Below, piece after piece: positions 28,403 through 39,020 of a stretch of 49,155 nucleotides of DNA; positions within the stretch are counted from its first letter, which is position 1, and the number at the start of each line of letters is the position of its first letter. The position numbers were made by a program, and so were the translations under genes. Below the pieces are notes generated by a model that saw nothing but the letters and a program-made list of their open reading frames with translations, was not told the origin of the DNA and made no database searches. Source of the DNA: Clostridium sp. (GTDB taxonomy: Bacteria > Bacillota > Clostridia > Clostridiales > Clostridiaceae); the NCBI RefSeq assembly GCF_016650095.1, contig NZ_JAENWL010000002.1, positions 1-49,155 on the forward strand, in the 5' to 3' direction.

Positions 28403-29491
28403 TTATTTTTTCATTTCGAGTGTTGAAAAATCACCCATTGGGAATTTAACTGGAAGCCCTGTAAGTCTTGATTTATAAGCTGCAAGTATAATAGACATCC
28501 CTTTTTTACCTTCTTCTCCATTTATGAGCGGTTGCCTATTCGTATTTATAGCATCTACCATGTCTTTATATAATGGTGTATGTCCGAATCCATATACTGA
28601 ATCTGGATCTCCCTTTTTTTCTTTTAATATCTCTTCCTCAGTATCCACATTATCTGCGAATCTCCAAGTTTCTATGGAATTAACTGCAAGACCTCCTATA
28701 GAAACAGTCCCTGTTTCACCAAATATGCTTAATGTTTCTTCTAAGTTCTTAGGATATACACAAGCAGAACCTTCAACTATGCCTATAGCTCCATTTTTAA
28801 ATCTTATAATAATTGCTCCAAAATCCTCTGCTTCTATATCTCGAAGGAAAGTACCACACTGAGCATAAACAGTATCTATTTCTCCACCAAGCATCCATTG
28901 TAATAAATCAATATTGTGAATACATTGATTCATTAAAGTTCCACCATCTAATTTCCATGTTCCTCTCCAAGGTGCCTGGGTGTAGTATCCCATATTTCTA
29001 TTCCAAAGGATTCTTGCTGTACCACTAACTAATTTTCCAAACCTATTTGCATCAACTGCAGTTCGCAATTTTTGTATTGGTTCATTAAATCTGTTTTGAT
29101 GACTAACACAAAGCTTTACATTATTTTTCCTTGCACATTCAATCATTCTATCTGCATCACGTGTAGACAAAGCCATTGGTTTTTCAACAAGTACATGTTT
29201 TCCACTATTCATGCAATATATAGCTATTTCTGGATGATATCCACTTTCAGTAGATATAGTAACCATATCAATATCAGCGTTTTCAATCATTTCCTTATAA
29301 TCTGTATATACTTTTACATCTAAATTTTCGCCTATTGCTTTTATGTACTCATCTCTTTTAGCTATAGCATTAGCTTCTACCACATCACAAACCGCAGAAA
29401 GCTGGATTTCCATTTTATTTTGAGTTATAGCCTCTACATGTTTGTAAGATATTCTTCCGCATCCTATTATTGCAACATTTAGTTTTTTCAT
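28403..29491 (-). CDS. Gfo/Idh/MocA oxidoreductase, WlbA/WbpB-like
   Basis: 'NVAIIGCGRISYKHVEAI', 'VLVEKPMAL', 'WNRNMGYYTQAPWRGTWKLDGGTLMNQCIHNIDLLQWMLGG' closely matches the pattern recalled for WlbA/WbpB. Confidence 0.88.
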   Translation of the reverse strand: MKKLNVAIIGCGRISYKHVEAITQNKMEIQLSAVCDVVEANAIAKRDEYIKAIGENLDVKVYTDYKEMIENADIDMVTISTESGYHPEIAIYCMNSGKHVLVEKPMALSTRDADRMIECARKNNVKLCVSHQNRFNEPIQKLRTAVDANRFGKLVSGTARILWNRNMGYYTQAPWRGTWKLDGGTLMNQCIHNIDLLQWMLGGEIDTVYAQCGTFLRDIEAEDFGAIIIRFKNGAIGIVEGSACVYPKNLEETLSIFGETGTVSIGGLAVNSIETWRFADNVDTEEEILKEKKGDPDSVYGFGHTPLYKDMVDAINTNRQPLINGEEGKKGMSIILAAYKSRLTGLPVKFPMGDFSTLEMKK

Positions 29492-29595
29492 TTAAATTCC
29501 TCCTTGTAATATCTCCTAAAATTTTGGAATGCAACATTATAAAATAATTTACAATGTTTGCATGCCAAAATGTTCTGTTCCTGCATCACTATTTC

Positions 29596-30912
29596 TTAAA
29601 GTTTGTTTATTTTTTCTCTATTATTTACAACATGCTTTGTAGCATTTCTTGTGTCATATAATAAACTAGCTTCTTCTACAATTCTTTCATAGTCATAATC
29701 AGTATGATCTGTTGTTATTATTACTATATCTGCATTCTCTATTTCACTTTCCCAGTTTACAGATATGTATTCTTTTCCCTTGTGGATAAATTTCGGTATA
29801 AATGGGTCATTCATAATTATGTCAGCACCATTTTTTTCTAATTGATCTATAACCTTTAGTGTTGGTGATTCTCTCATATCATCTATATCTTTTTTATAAG
29901 CCGCACCCATAAGAAGAACTTTTGCTCCGTTTAGTGCCTTTTTCTGACCATTTAAAAGCTTCATAACATTTTCAAGCACAAATTCAGGCATATAATCGTT
30001 AATTATACCTGAAGCTTCTATTAATTTTGTATGATAATCATACTCTTTTGCTTTCCACTCTAGATAAAATGGATCAAGTGGTATACAATGTCCTCCAAGC
30101 CCTGGTCCTGGATAGAATGGCATAAATCCATAAGGTTTAGTTTTAGCTGCATCAATAACTTCCCAAATATCTATATTCATCCTTTTACATAAAATAGCCA
30201 TTTCATTAGCTAGTGCAATATTTACATTTCTAAAAGTATTTTCAAGAATTTTTTCCATTTCAGCTACTGCCGGAGAAGATACTTCCATTATATCTCCCTC
30301 AAGCACACTTCTATAGAGCATACCCGCTACTTCTGTGCAGTCTTTAGTGCATCCACCAACTACTTTGGGAGTATTTTTTGTGTTAAATTGCTTATTGCCT
30401 GGATCAATTCTCTCTGGAGAAAACGCTAAGAAAAAGTCTACTCCACATTTTAAACCTGATTCCTCAAGTATTGGTTTTAGTACTTCTTCAGTTGTTCCAG
30501 GGTATGTCGTGCTTTCGAGTACTACGAGCATTCCCCTATGTAAATACTTTGCTACACTTCTAGTTGAATCAACTACATATGATAAATCGGGTTGCTTGTA
30601 TAAATCTAGTGGTGTAGGTACAGCAATACACACTGTATCAACATCCTTAACAAAGCTAAAATCCGTAGTTGCTTTAAGTTTTCCCTCTCTTACTAAGCTT
30701 TTTAAATCTGAATCTACAATATCACCAATATAATTACGTCCTTCATTCACCATTTTAACTTTCTGATCTTGAACATCAAAACCTATTACTTCATATCCTA
30801 CTTTAGCCTTCTCTACAGCTAATGGTAATCCTACATAACCCAAGCCTACTACACCAAGTTTAGCTGTTTTATTTTTTAATTTTAATAATAACTCGTCTTT
30901 TAATTGAAACAT
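29596..30912 (-). CDS. UDP-N-acetylhexosamine 6-dehydrogenase (WbpA/WecC-like)
   Basis: 'KLGVVGLGYVGLPLAVEKAKVGYEVIGFD', 'FSPERIDPGN', 'PFYPGPGLGGHCIPLDPFYLEWKAKEY' (catalytic Cys motif). Confidence 0.92.
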   Translation of the reverse strand: MFQLKDELLLKLKNKTAKLGVVGLGYVGLPLAVEKAKVGYEVIGFDVQDQKVKMVNEGRNYIGDIVDSDLKSLVREGKLKATTDFSFVKDVDTVCIAVPTPLDLYKQPDLSYVVDSTRSVAKYLHRGMLVVLESTTYPGTTEEVLKPILEESGLKCGVDFFLAFSPERIDPGNKQFNTKNTPKVVGGCTKDCTEVAGMLYRSVLEGDIMEVSSPAVAEMEKILENTFRNVNIALANEMAILCKRMNIDIWEVIDAAKTKPYGFMPFYPGPGLGGHCIPLDPFYLEWKAKEYDYHTKLIEASGIINDYMPEFVLENVMKLLNGQKKALNGAKVLLMGAAYKKDIDDMRESPTLKVIDQLEKNGADIIMNDPFIPKFIHKGKEYISVNWESEIENADIVIITTDHTDYDYERIVEEASLLYDTRNATKHVVNNREKINKL

Positions 30913-31045
30913 TTTGTTACCTCCTATAACCTTAAAGGTCTAATTTAATACGTTAATTTATATTATTTTGCAATGTAGGAAAAAAAATCATTAAAAATAT
31001 TTTACATCAAGTCCAATTAACTACAATCGCAAAGTGTTAACTATC

Positions 31046-32887
31046 TTATTCTCTCTTTCTTATATAAGTAGGAACTTTTTCTTCCATTAAAGTAAGTATT
31101 GCTTCTTTATCTCTACTCACTACGTTCCTAAACTCTTTAATAGATTCCTCAATAAAATCTATATCATTCCCCATTGGCTTTTCAACAAAAATTTTATTGT
31201 GAGAAGTTGACGTTAAGGCAATCTCATCCATTAGAAGTTCTTCATAAAGTTTTTCTCCTGGTCTGAGCCCTGTAAATTCAATTTTTATGTCTACATCTGG
31301 TTCAAGGCCCGAAAGAGTTATTAAGTCTATGGCCAAGTCGAATATTTTTACTGGTTTGCCCATATCTAAAACAAATATTTCCCCACCTTTTGCCATACCT
31401 CCAGCTTGAATAACCAATTGCGCGGCTTCCGGTATTGTCATGAAAAATCTATTTATATCGGGGTGCATAACTGTTACCGGTCCTCCATGGGCTATCTGTT
31501 TTTTAAATAATGGTATTACTGAACCATTACTTCCTAGAACATTACCAAATCTCACAGCCACATACTGAGTGTCACTGATTGTATCAAAAGCCTGAATTAT
31601 AAGTTCACAAAATCTCTTTGTAGCACCCATTATGTTTGTAGGATTTACTGCTTTATCTGTACTGATTTGAACAAATCTTTTAACGCCAGCTTCATGACTA
31701 CATTTTACCACATTATAAGTTCCTAATACATTATTTTTAATGGCCTCAGCTGGATTATTTTCCATAAGTGGCACATGTTTATGAGCTGCTGCATGAAATA
31801 TTACGTCTGGTTTATTAGTTTTAAAAATTTCTTTTAATCTATCGAAATCTCTGACAGATGCGATAATAAACTCTTTATTTAACTCCGGAAATTCATAATT
31901 AAGCTCCATTTGTAAGTCATAGGCGTTATTTTCGTAAATGTCTACGACTATTAGTTTTTTAGGGTGAAATTTTGCAATTTGCCTGCATAGTTCAGACCCT
32001 ATAGAACCGCCACCACCTGTAACTAATATTGTTTTTTCTTTAATATATTTATCAATCTCTTCATTGCACAATTTAATTGGCTCTCTTCCTAAAAGATCCT
32101 CAATATTTACATCACGAAGCTCACTAATGTTTACTTTTTCGTCTACAATTTCATAAATACCTGGGATTGTTTTCAACTTACATTTAGTCTGTTTACAAAT
32201 ATTTAGTATTTCTGTTTTAGTTTTAAAATCTGCAGAAGGCATGGTTATAATTATTTCCTCAACAGAATTTTCCTCACAAATTGAAATTATCTTATCCCTA
32301 CCACCTAATACTCTAATATCATTGATTATTTTGCCCTTTTTAGATTCATCATCATCAATTAAGCCTACAATATAGTAGTTCAGTTCACTATGCTTTTTAA
32401 TTTCCTTTACTAAAAGTGCACCTGCATCACCAGCACCCACAATAAGAATGTTTAAATTTTTGTCACAATGCTTTTTTTCACCCTTATTTTGCTCAGTTAT
32501 TCTATATATGATTCTAATTCCGCCTAAGGTAATTACACATAGAATCCAAAATATAATATGAACAGTAAACGGGAATCTATAATAATCACTTTTAAATAAA
32601 ATATAACTAACCAAATAGCTATAAATTACAAATGCTATATTTGAGAATGATATGGAATACACTATAGAAAATAATTCTTCTATGGAAGCATATTTCCACA
32701 TATTTCGATATAATTTAAAAATTTTATTAAAACCTATTATTAAAATTATCACTGGAATAATTGAAAGTTTAAAAAATTGTATGTCTTTACTCGGGATATT
32801 AAAATCAAATCTTAATAATAAAGCAATATATAATGATGCCAAAATACAAACAATATCAACCACAAAGACTCTTTTATCAGTTTTCAT
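31046..32887 (-). CDS. Membrane-bound nucleotide-sugar 4,6-dehydratase (CapD/WbpM/PglF-like)
   Basis: N-terminal TM region, CoA-binding-like domain, then 'ILVTGGGGSIGSELCRQIAKFHPKKLIVVDIYENNAYDLQ' and 'QISTDKAVNPTNIMGATKRFCELI'. Confidence 0.92.
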   Translation of the reverse strand: MKTDKRVFVVDIVCILASLYIALLLRFDFNIPSKDIQFFKLSIIPVIILIIGFNKIFKLYRNMWKYASIEELFSIVYSISFSNIAFVIYSYLVSYILFKSDYYRFPFTVHIIFWILCVITLGGIRIIYRITEQNKGEKKHCDKNLNILIVGAGDAGALLVKEIKKHSELNYYIVGLIDDDESKKGKIINDIRVLGGRDKIISICEENSVEEIIITMPSADFKTKTEILNICKQTKCKLKTIPGIYEIVDEKVNISELRDVNIEDLLGREPIKLCNEEIDKYIKEKTILVTGGGGSIGSELCRQIAKFHPKKLIVVDIYENNAYDLQMELNYEFPELNKEFIIASVRDFDRLKEIFKTNKPDVIFHAAAHKHVPLMENNPAEAIKNNVLGTYNVVKCSHEAGVKRFVQISTDKAVNPTNIMGATKRFCELIIQAFDTISDTQYVAVRFGNVLGSNGSVIPLFKKQIAHGGPVTVMHPDINRFFMTIPEAAQLVIQAGGMAKGGEIFVLDMGKPVKIFDLAIDLITLSGLEPDVDIKIEFTGLRPGEKLYEELLMDEIALTSTSHNKIFVEKPMGNDIDFIEESIKEFRNVVSRDKEAILTLMEEKVPTYIRKRE

Positions 32888-32938
32888 CAAGTTCACTTCC
32901 TCTATCTAATATTAAATCCTTTGCAACTCTCCTTAATC

Positions 32939-32966
32939 ATTTTACATCATTTCTAAAATTATTCAA
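32939..32966 (-). promoter_or_regulatory. Candidate sigma-A-like promoter for the surface-glycan operon
   Basis: Minus strand TTGAAT (32961-32966) - 16 nt - TAAAAT (32939-32944), upstream of the first gene (start 32887). Confidence 0.35.
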
Positions 32967-33100
32967 CATATTTACATATAACGCTATATATCAGCATATA
33001 TTATTATATCCTAAATCAATCTCTTTGCATAATTTAAAGGAGTTTATTAACTGTTTATTTATAATTCCTTATGAATTCAATAGCATAGTCCTTAGACAAA

Positions 33101-33127
33101 AAAAAGAAGCCAGTTAATTAGCTTCTT
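33101..33127 (-). terminator. Rho-independent terminator after galU
   Basis: Minus strand AAGAAGC-taattaactg-GCTTCTT followed by TTTTT, just beyond the galU stop (33135). Confidence 0.8.
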
Positions 33128-33134
33128 TGACTTA

Positions 33135-34052
33135 TTATCTATTTTCATTTTTCTTATTGCATTCCTTATAAATTTCTTTAAACATATCATTGTTCTTAAT
33201 AGTTAAAAGGTATTCCATAAAAGTTTTTTTAAGATCATCTCTTTTAAGCGCATATTCCACAGTTGCTTCTAAGAATCCTTCTTTATCACCTACATCATAT
33301 CTTCTACCTTGAAAATTATAAGCGTACATATCTTCTTCTGATATTAAAGTTCTTAATGCATCCGTAAGTTGTATTTCTCCGCCCTTACCGGGCTTTGTAT
33401 TTTCTAAAATATCAAATATTCTAGGTGTTATTATATATCTTCCAAGTATTGCTATGTTTGAGGGTGCTTCGTCTGCGTTAGGCTTTTCGATAAGATCTTT
33501 AACTTTATAAACTCTATCTTCTATTGATGTTCCATTTACTATACCATACTTGTAAACTTCACTTAATGGTACATCTTGAACTCCCAAAATTGAAGTTTTA
33601 TATTGTGAATGGCAATCTATAAGTTGTTTTAGGCAAGGAACCTCACTATCTACCACGTCATCCCCGAGCATTACAGCAAAAGGTTCATTACCAACAAAAG
33701 TTTTTGCACAGCTTATGGCATGACCTAAACCTTTAGGTTCTTTCTGACGTATGTAATAAATGTTGGCCATATTTGATATATCCCTAACCATTTTTAAAAC
33801 ATCATCCTTACCATTTTGTTCTAATTGAAGTTCAAGTTCAATGGACTTATCAAAATGGTCTTCAATTGCTCTTTTATTTCTTCCTGTTATAATTAATATT
33901 TCCTCAATTCCAGAAGCAACCGCTTCCTCTATAATGTACTGTATTGTTGGTTTATCAACAATTGGCAACATCTCTTTAGGTTGTGCCTTTGTGGCTGGTA
34001 AAAATCTTGTGCCAAGTCCTGCTGCTGGTATTATAGCTTTTTTTACTCTCAT
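33135..34052 (-). CDS. galU: UTP--glucose-1-phosphate uridylyltransferase
   Basis: 'MRVKKAIIPAAGLGTRFLPATKAQPKEMLPIVDKPTIQYIIEEAVASGIEEILIITGRNKRAIEDHFD'. Start refined to 34052. Confidence 0.96.
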   Translation of the reverse strand: MRVKKAIIPAAGLGTRFLPATKAQPKEMLPIVDKPTIQYIIEEAVASGIEEILIITGRNKRAIEDHFDKSIELELQLEQNGKDDVLKMVRDISNMANIYYIRQKEPKGLGHAISCAKTFVGNEPFAVMLGDDVVDSEVPCLKQLIDCHSQYKTSILGVQDVPLSEVYKYGIVNGTSIEDRVYKVKDLIEKPNADEAPSNIAILGRYIITPRIFDILENTKPGKGGEIQLTDALRTLISEEDMYAYNFQGRRYDVGDKEGFLEATVEYALKRDDLKKTFMEYLLTIKNNDMFKEIYKECNKKNENR

Positions 34053-34170
34053 AGTTATTCTCTCCTCAAATAATATACTCAAATATCGTAATCTTATTTT
34101 AGCATAGCTTTCTACTTGTAATATTATGTCCATTAATACCCAAAATATGTATCATTTTTCTTTATACAGA

Positions 34171-35241
34171 TTATTTATGATCCGCGAGTAACTTTTCTAA
34201 GTCAATTACAATATTATCATGAGGATCTATTTTTTTAGCAATTTCTAAATGAATTTTTGCTCCATCATAGTTTTTAACATTCAGATAACACATAACAAGA
34301 TTTGTGCATATTTCTATAGATTTTGTAACTTCAAATGCCTTCCTAAAGTATTGTATAGCCACCTCGTAATTTTCAAGACAAGCATAGTTTATACCAAACT
34401 CATTTATTACTTCTATCAAATTATTATCAATTGCTTGTGCTTCATTTAAATAGTATATAGCCTTCTCATAATTTTGTAGAATTCTATAAGCCACTGCACT
34501 ATGGTAATATATGTCCGGTTTATCTCCTAATTGCTCCATTAATGGTATTAGAATCTGGAGTGCAGCTTTAGGATCATCAGTTACTAGTTTTTTTGCTTTT
34601 TCAAAACTTGTTGTGATTTTTAGAGTATCTTTAAGCTCAATAACCTCTGCTGTTTGCTCTCCATCATTTGTAATATAATTGTTTATTGCAGCATATGCTA
34701 ATTCATGTCTACTTTCACTATTAAGAACTATTGCTTCATATAGAAATGGTTTACTGTAATGTGCTATTTTTTTAGCATTTTCTATAAGTTTTAATTCTTC
34801 ATCCTTAAACATAATATTAGTAAATCTTAATTTATCTACTATCAGAAAAATCTTATCGTAATTTTCAATATTTTCTTCTATAATCAATAACCCTTTTAAG
34901 ATAATATATGCTTCTTCATAATTTTCATTTTGGATTTCTTTAAAGACCACACCTTTAATAAATCCTATTGAATTTGGAATACTATTTATAATTTTTTTAT
35001 ACTCCTGAGAATATTTGAAGTGTTCATCTGCTCCCAAAACATAGAACATGCCTTCTATAAATAGATTAACTGGTATATTATCAAAATCTTCTTTTTCCTT
35101 TACCTTTTGGATTATCTCATTAGTTCTCACTGGGAAGTATATGTCATTTACAATGACATAATCATTAATTTTGCTATTCTTTTTTATTTCTAAAAAAAGA
35201 AGGGCAGATAATTTTTCAGAAAAATATGCTTTTATATCCAT
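34171..35241 (-). CDS. Tetratricopeptide-repeat protein
   Basis: TPR motifs such as 'DIYYHSAVAYRILQNYEKAIYYLNEAQAID' and 'EFGINYACLENYEVAIQYFRKAFEVT'. Confidence 0.85.
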   Translation of the reverse strand: MDIKAYFSEKLSALLFLEIKKNSKINDYVIVNDIYFPVRTNEIIQKVKEKEDFDNIPVNLFIEGMFYVLGADEHFKYSQEYKKIINSIPNSIGFIKGVVFKEIQNENYEEAYIILKGLLIIEENIENYDKIFLIVDKLRFTNIMFKDEELKLIENAKKIAHYSKPFLYEAIVLNSESRHELAYAAINNYITNDGEQTAEVIELKDTLKITTSFEKAKKLVTDDPKAALQILIPLMEQLGDKPDIYYHSAVAYRILQNYEKAIYYLNEAQAIDNNLIEVINEFGINYACLENYEVAIQYFRKAFEVTKSIEICTNLVMCYLNVKNYDGAKIHLEIAKKIDPHDNIVIDLEKLLADHK

Positions 35242-35371
35242 GCTTTCACCTTCCTACTAATCTTAAATATTTATATCAAATATCACTATTAATAATAGTA
35301 TACTGACGATAATTTGTAAACCATAAGCAACCAAAGTATTGAACATTATGGATCCCTATGAGTTGTTTTAT

Positions 35372-37102
35372 TTAATTTTTGCATGCTTCATTAACTATTG
35401 ACATAACATTTTCTTTTAGATCAATTATTTTTTTAGATGTATTTTCTAAAGAATTTCCTTTAACCGATAAGTAAATCTTCATCTTCGGCTCAGTGCCAGA
35501 AGGCCTAACTACAAACCAAGAACCATCCTCCAATACAAACTTTAGTACATTTGATTTAGGTAATTTAATTATTTTCTCGCGAGTGTTAATTAAATCTACT
35601 TCTAAACTAGACCTATAGTCCATTTTTTTTATAATTTTGTTATTATCTATTGAATCCTTCATTGAAACCCTTAAATATTCTAATACATTGCTTATTTTTA
35701 CCGCACCATCTTTTCCTTTCATTTCTATTGAAACTAGACCCTCCTCGTAGTAGCCATGTTCTTTATAAATATCCATAAGTGCATCATATAGACTTATTCC
35801 TTTATTTTTATAGTAAAGTGTCATTTCACAGATTAACATTGCCGCTATAACTGCATCTTTATCACGAACAAAATTTCCTGCTAAATAACCAAAACTTTCT
35901 TCGAACCCAAATATAAATTCTTTTTCTCCATCTCGCTCAAACTCTTTAATTTTTTCTCCAATATATTTAAACCCTGTGAGCACATCTATTACTTCAATAC
36001 TATATTTTTTAGAAATAGACTCTACCATGTCTGTTGTAACAATAGTTTTTATTATCACACCATTTTTAGGCAATTGATTAATTTCACTTAATGAATTTAG
36101 CATATAATTACTTAATAACACACCCGTCTGATTTCCAGTAAGAACCCTGTATTTCCCTTCTTTATCTTTAACTAATACTCCAATTCGGTCACAGTCAGGG
36201 TCCGTACCAAAAATAATGTCTGGGTTAATATCTTTGGCCATATCAAGTGCCAATTCAAATACCTTTGGATCTTCTGGATTAGGGTATGGAGCTGTTGGAA
36301 AATCACCATTTGGCATTTCCTGCTGTGCTACGACGGAAACATTATCATAACCCAGTTCTTTTAAAACTCTTCTCACGGGTATGTTACCTGAGCCATGAAT
36401 AGGTGTATAAATTATTTTTAAATCTTTTGCACGTTCCTTAACTAGGTCTTGTCTAATAGTTAAATTTTTAATCCTTTCAATATATGATAAATAGAGGTTT
36501 TCCCCAATGATTTTTAGCATTCCATTTGTTTTTGCTTTATTAGCCTCCATAGTTTTAACTTTAGAAAAATCTTTTATAATGGCTGCACATGCTATAATTT
36601 CACTTGCAACCTCATCAGTTACTTGACCACCATCATCTCCATAAACTTTATATCCATTATACTCTTTAGGATTATGTGATGCAGTAATAACAATCCCCGC
36701 TTTACTTTGTAATTCACGAACTGCATAAGATAAAATTGGTGTTGGTGTTAATTCTTCAAATAAATTCACAAAAATGCCATTACCGCAAAGAGTTTCTGCT
36801 GCAGCCTTCGCAAATTCCTTTGACATATTTCTTGAATCATAAGCTATACTAACTGATATATCCTCTTTATATTTCGAGTTTAAATAATCAGCGAGTCCCT
36901 GAGTAGCTTTACCTATGGTATGTATATTCATCCTGTTGGTTCCTGCTCCAATTACACCTCTTAGTCCCCCAGTTCCAAACTCTAAATCTTTGTAAAATCT
37001 ATCTTCAATTTCTTTTTCATCTATTAACTCATCAAGCTCTTTCTTCAATTCCAAATTTATAAGTTCAGAATTAATCCAACTTTTATACTTTTCTTTGTAC
37101 AT
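35372..37102 (-). CDS. pgcA: Phospho-sugar mutase (alpha-phosphoglucomutase type)
   Basis: 'GTGGLRGVIGAGTNRMNIHTIGKATQGLADYL', 'GIVITASHNPKEYNGYKVYGDDGGQ', 'GTDPDCDRIGV', 'VRPSGTEPKMKIYL'. Start refined to 37102 (AAGGAGGG RBS). Confidence 0.95.
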   Translation of the reverse strand: MYKEKYKSWINSELINLELKKELDELIDEKEIEDRFYKDLEFGTGGLRGVIGAGTNRMNIHTIGKATQGLADYLNSKYKEDISVSIAYDSRNMSKEFAKAAAETLCGNGIFVNLFEELTPTPILSYAVRELQSKAGIVITASHNPKEYNGYKVYGDDGGQVTDEVASEIIACAAIIKDFSKVKTMEANKAKTNGMLKIIGENLYLSYIERIKNLTIRQDLVKERAKDLKIIYTPIHGSGNIPVRRVLKELGYDNVSVVAQQEMPNGDFPTAPYPNPEDPKVFELALDMAKDINPDIIFGTDPDCDRIGVLVKDKEGKYRVLTGNQTGVLLSNYMLNSLSEINQLPKNGVIIKTIVTTDMVESISKKYSIEVIDVLTGFKYIGEKIKEFERDGEKEFIFGFEESFGYLAGNFVRDKDAVIAAMLICEMTLYYKNKGISLYDALMDIYKEHGYYEEGLVSIEMKGKDGAVKISNVLEYLRVSMKDSIDNNKIIKKMDYRSSLEVDLINTREKIIKLPKSNVLKFVLEDGSWFVVRPSGTEPKMKIYLSVKGNSLENTSKKIIDLKENVMSIVNEACKN

Positions 37103-37258
37103 TATATAATACCCTCCTTGTATTCCTCTAGAACATAACAATTGTTATCCTCAAGCTATTTTTTTTATGTTAACCCAATATATCTTTAGTCACTCATATT
37201 ATACTATCAACCAATTGCAAATAAAAGACATTTTCAGTGTCTTTATTATGAATTATTA

Positions 37259-37287
37259 TTGCATTTACATTTCTAATCCTTTATAAT
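37259..37287 (+). promoter_or_regulatory. Candidate sigma-A promoter for the decarboxylase gene
   Basis: TTGCAT (37259-37264) - 17 nt - TATAAT (37282-37287), ~150 nt upstream of the coding start. Confidence 0.5.
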
Positions 37288-37434
37288 TATAAATTGCTGA
37301 ATGAATATATTATAAACAACTATTTTAAAGATTAGGCATTCAAAAATAATTAAACTAGATAGAATCTACTAGCATACTTACCTTATTTATTTGAGTGTGT
37401 CTTAATATAAATTCTTTTGAAAGGGGTGTATAAA

Positions 37435-38925
37435 TTGTATAGATTAAATCAAAATGAAACTCCATTATTTGATGCTCTAATGGAATATGTAGACAGAGAA
37501 ACTTTACCTTTCCATGTACCTGGGCATAAAAAAGGTCTAGGCGCTGATGAACAATTTAGAAGTTTTATGGGGGATAACCCTTTTAAAATTGACGTTACAG
37601 TGTTCAAACTTGTTGATAGTTTTCACCACCCAACTGGGCCTATTAAAAAGGCGCAAGAGTTAGCAGCCGATGCTTATGGTGCTGATGCATCATTTTTCTC
37701 AGTTCATGGAACTTCTGGTGCTATTCAAGCAATGATTATGTCTGTAGTTGGATCTGGCGATAAAATAGTTGTGCCTAGAAATGTTCATAAATCTATAACC
37801 GGTGGCATAATACTTGCCGGTGCTGTCCCAGTTTATATGCAACCTGAACTTGATAGAAAAATAGGCGTTGCACATGGAGTTTCCCCAGAAACTGTGGAAG
37901 AGACATTAAAGGATAATCCAGATGCAAAAGCTGTGCTTATAATTAACCCAACATACTATGGAGTTTCCACTGATATTAAAAGAATTGCTGATTTGGTTCA
38001 TGAATACAACATTCCTCTTATAGTTGATGAAGCTCATGGCCCTCATCTTAAATTTAATAGCAGATTACCAATGTCAGCAATGGAAGCAGGTGCAGATATC
38101 TGTGCTCAAAGCACTCATAAAATTATAGGCTCATTAACTCAAAGCTCAATGCTACACGTTAGCTCAAGGCTTGTTAACCCTGCTAGAGTTAAACAATTAA
38201 TAAACTTACTGCACACAACGTCGCCTTCATATATACTAATGGCATCCCTGGATTGTGCAAGACGACAAATTGCATTGGATGGTAATGAACTTTTAGAAAA
38301 AACTATTGATTTATGCAATTATGTAAGAAGTGAAGTAAATAAAATTCCAGGACTATATTGTTTTGGTGAAGAAGTTTTAGATGGCTTTGGAGCTTTCGGT
38401 ATTGATCCTACTAAAATTACGATTACCTGTAGAGATTTAGGTATAACAGGTTATGACCTAGATATGATACTTTCTAACAAGTATCATATACAAATGGAAT
38501 TATCCGATCTTTATAACATATTGGCAGTTGGTTCTTTTGGTGATACGGAAGAAGGAATGGAAAAATTACTAGAAGCTTTAAGAGAAGTAAGCGATGAATA
38601 CTATGGCAAAGGCATAAAAAAATCTGATTTCATTGATATTCCTAGTATTCCTGAGCAAGTTCAAATTCCTCGTGAGGCTTTCAACAGTGTAAATACTGCT
38701 GTAGAAATTAAAAAGAGTGCCGGTATGATAAGTGGTGAATTCCTAATGGCCTATCCACCTGGCATTCCAATACTTTGCCCCGGAGAGAGAATAACGCAAG
38801 AAATTATAGATTATGTTGAAAAATTAAAAAACACAGGATTATATGTTCAAGGAACCGAAGACCCAGAAGTTGAATATATAAAAGTTGTTCGCGAAGAAGA
38901 TGCTGTGTATATAACTGTAGAATAA
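37435..38925 (+). CDS. Arginine/lysine/ornithine decarboxylase (fold type I, SpeA-like)
   Basis: 'ETLPFHVPGHKKGLGADEQFRSFMG', 'SFFSVHGTSGAIQAMIM', 'PLIVDEAHGPHLKF', 'QSTHKIIGSLTQSSMLH' (PLP Lys). TTG at 37435 sits ~8 nt after AAAGGGG and is preferred to the ORF start 37417. Confidence 0.93.
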   Translation: MYRLNQNETPLFDALMEYVDRETLPFHVPGHKKGLGADEQFRSFMGDNPFKIDVTVFKLVDSFHHPTGPIKKAQELAADAYGADASFFSVHGTSGAIQAMIMSVVGSGDKIVVPRNVHKSITGGIILAGAVPVYMQPELDRKIGVAHGVSPETVEETLKDNPDAKAVLIINPTYYGVSTDIKRIADLVHEYNIPLIVDEAHGPHLKFNSRLPMSAMEAGADICAQSTHKIIGSLTQSSMLHVSSRLVNPARVKQLINLLHTTSPSYILMASLDCARRQIALDGNELLEKTIDLCNYVRSEVNKIPGLYCFGEEVLDGFGAFGIDPTKITITCRDLGITGYDLDMILSNKYHIQMELSDLYNILAVGSFGDTEEGMEKLLEALREVSDEYYGKGIKKSDFIDIPSIPEQVQIPREAFNSVNTAVEIKKSAGMISGEFLMAYPPGIPILCPGERITQEIIDYVEKLKNTGLYVQGTEDPEVEYIKVVREEDAVYITVE

Positions 38926-38968
38926 AAGTAAAAAGAACTCCAAATTAGGAGTTCTTTTTACTTTTATT
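38921..38968. terminator. Bidirectional rho-independent terminator
   Basis: 21-bp perfect inverted repeat AATAAAAGTAAAAAGAACTCC/GGAGTTCTTTTTACTTTTATT with a 6-nt loop, between convergent genes; contains the decarboxylase stop codon. Confidence 0.9.
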
Positions 38969-39020
38969 CAAATGTCATTAACTCATCACCTGCAGTATTT
39001 CAATATTAAAGATTTAAAAA

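Noticed and set aside
37135-37148. Resemblance of GGATAACAATT (minus strand) to the lac operator half-site
   Set aside because: Short match in AT-rich DNA, no lac genes or vector context; kept only as part of the shared palindrome observation.
37224-37244. AAAGACA-ttttcag-TGTCTTT hairpin upstream of the decarboxylase gene
   Set aside because: 7-bp stem upstream of the predicted promoter in an AT-rich divergent intergenic region; could be chance and matches no riboswitch I recognise.
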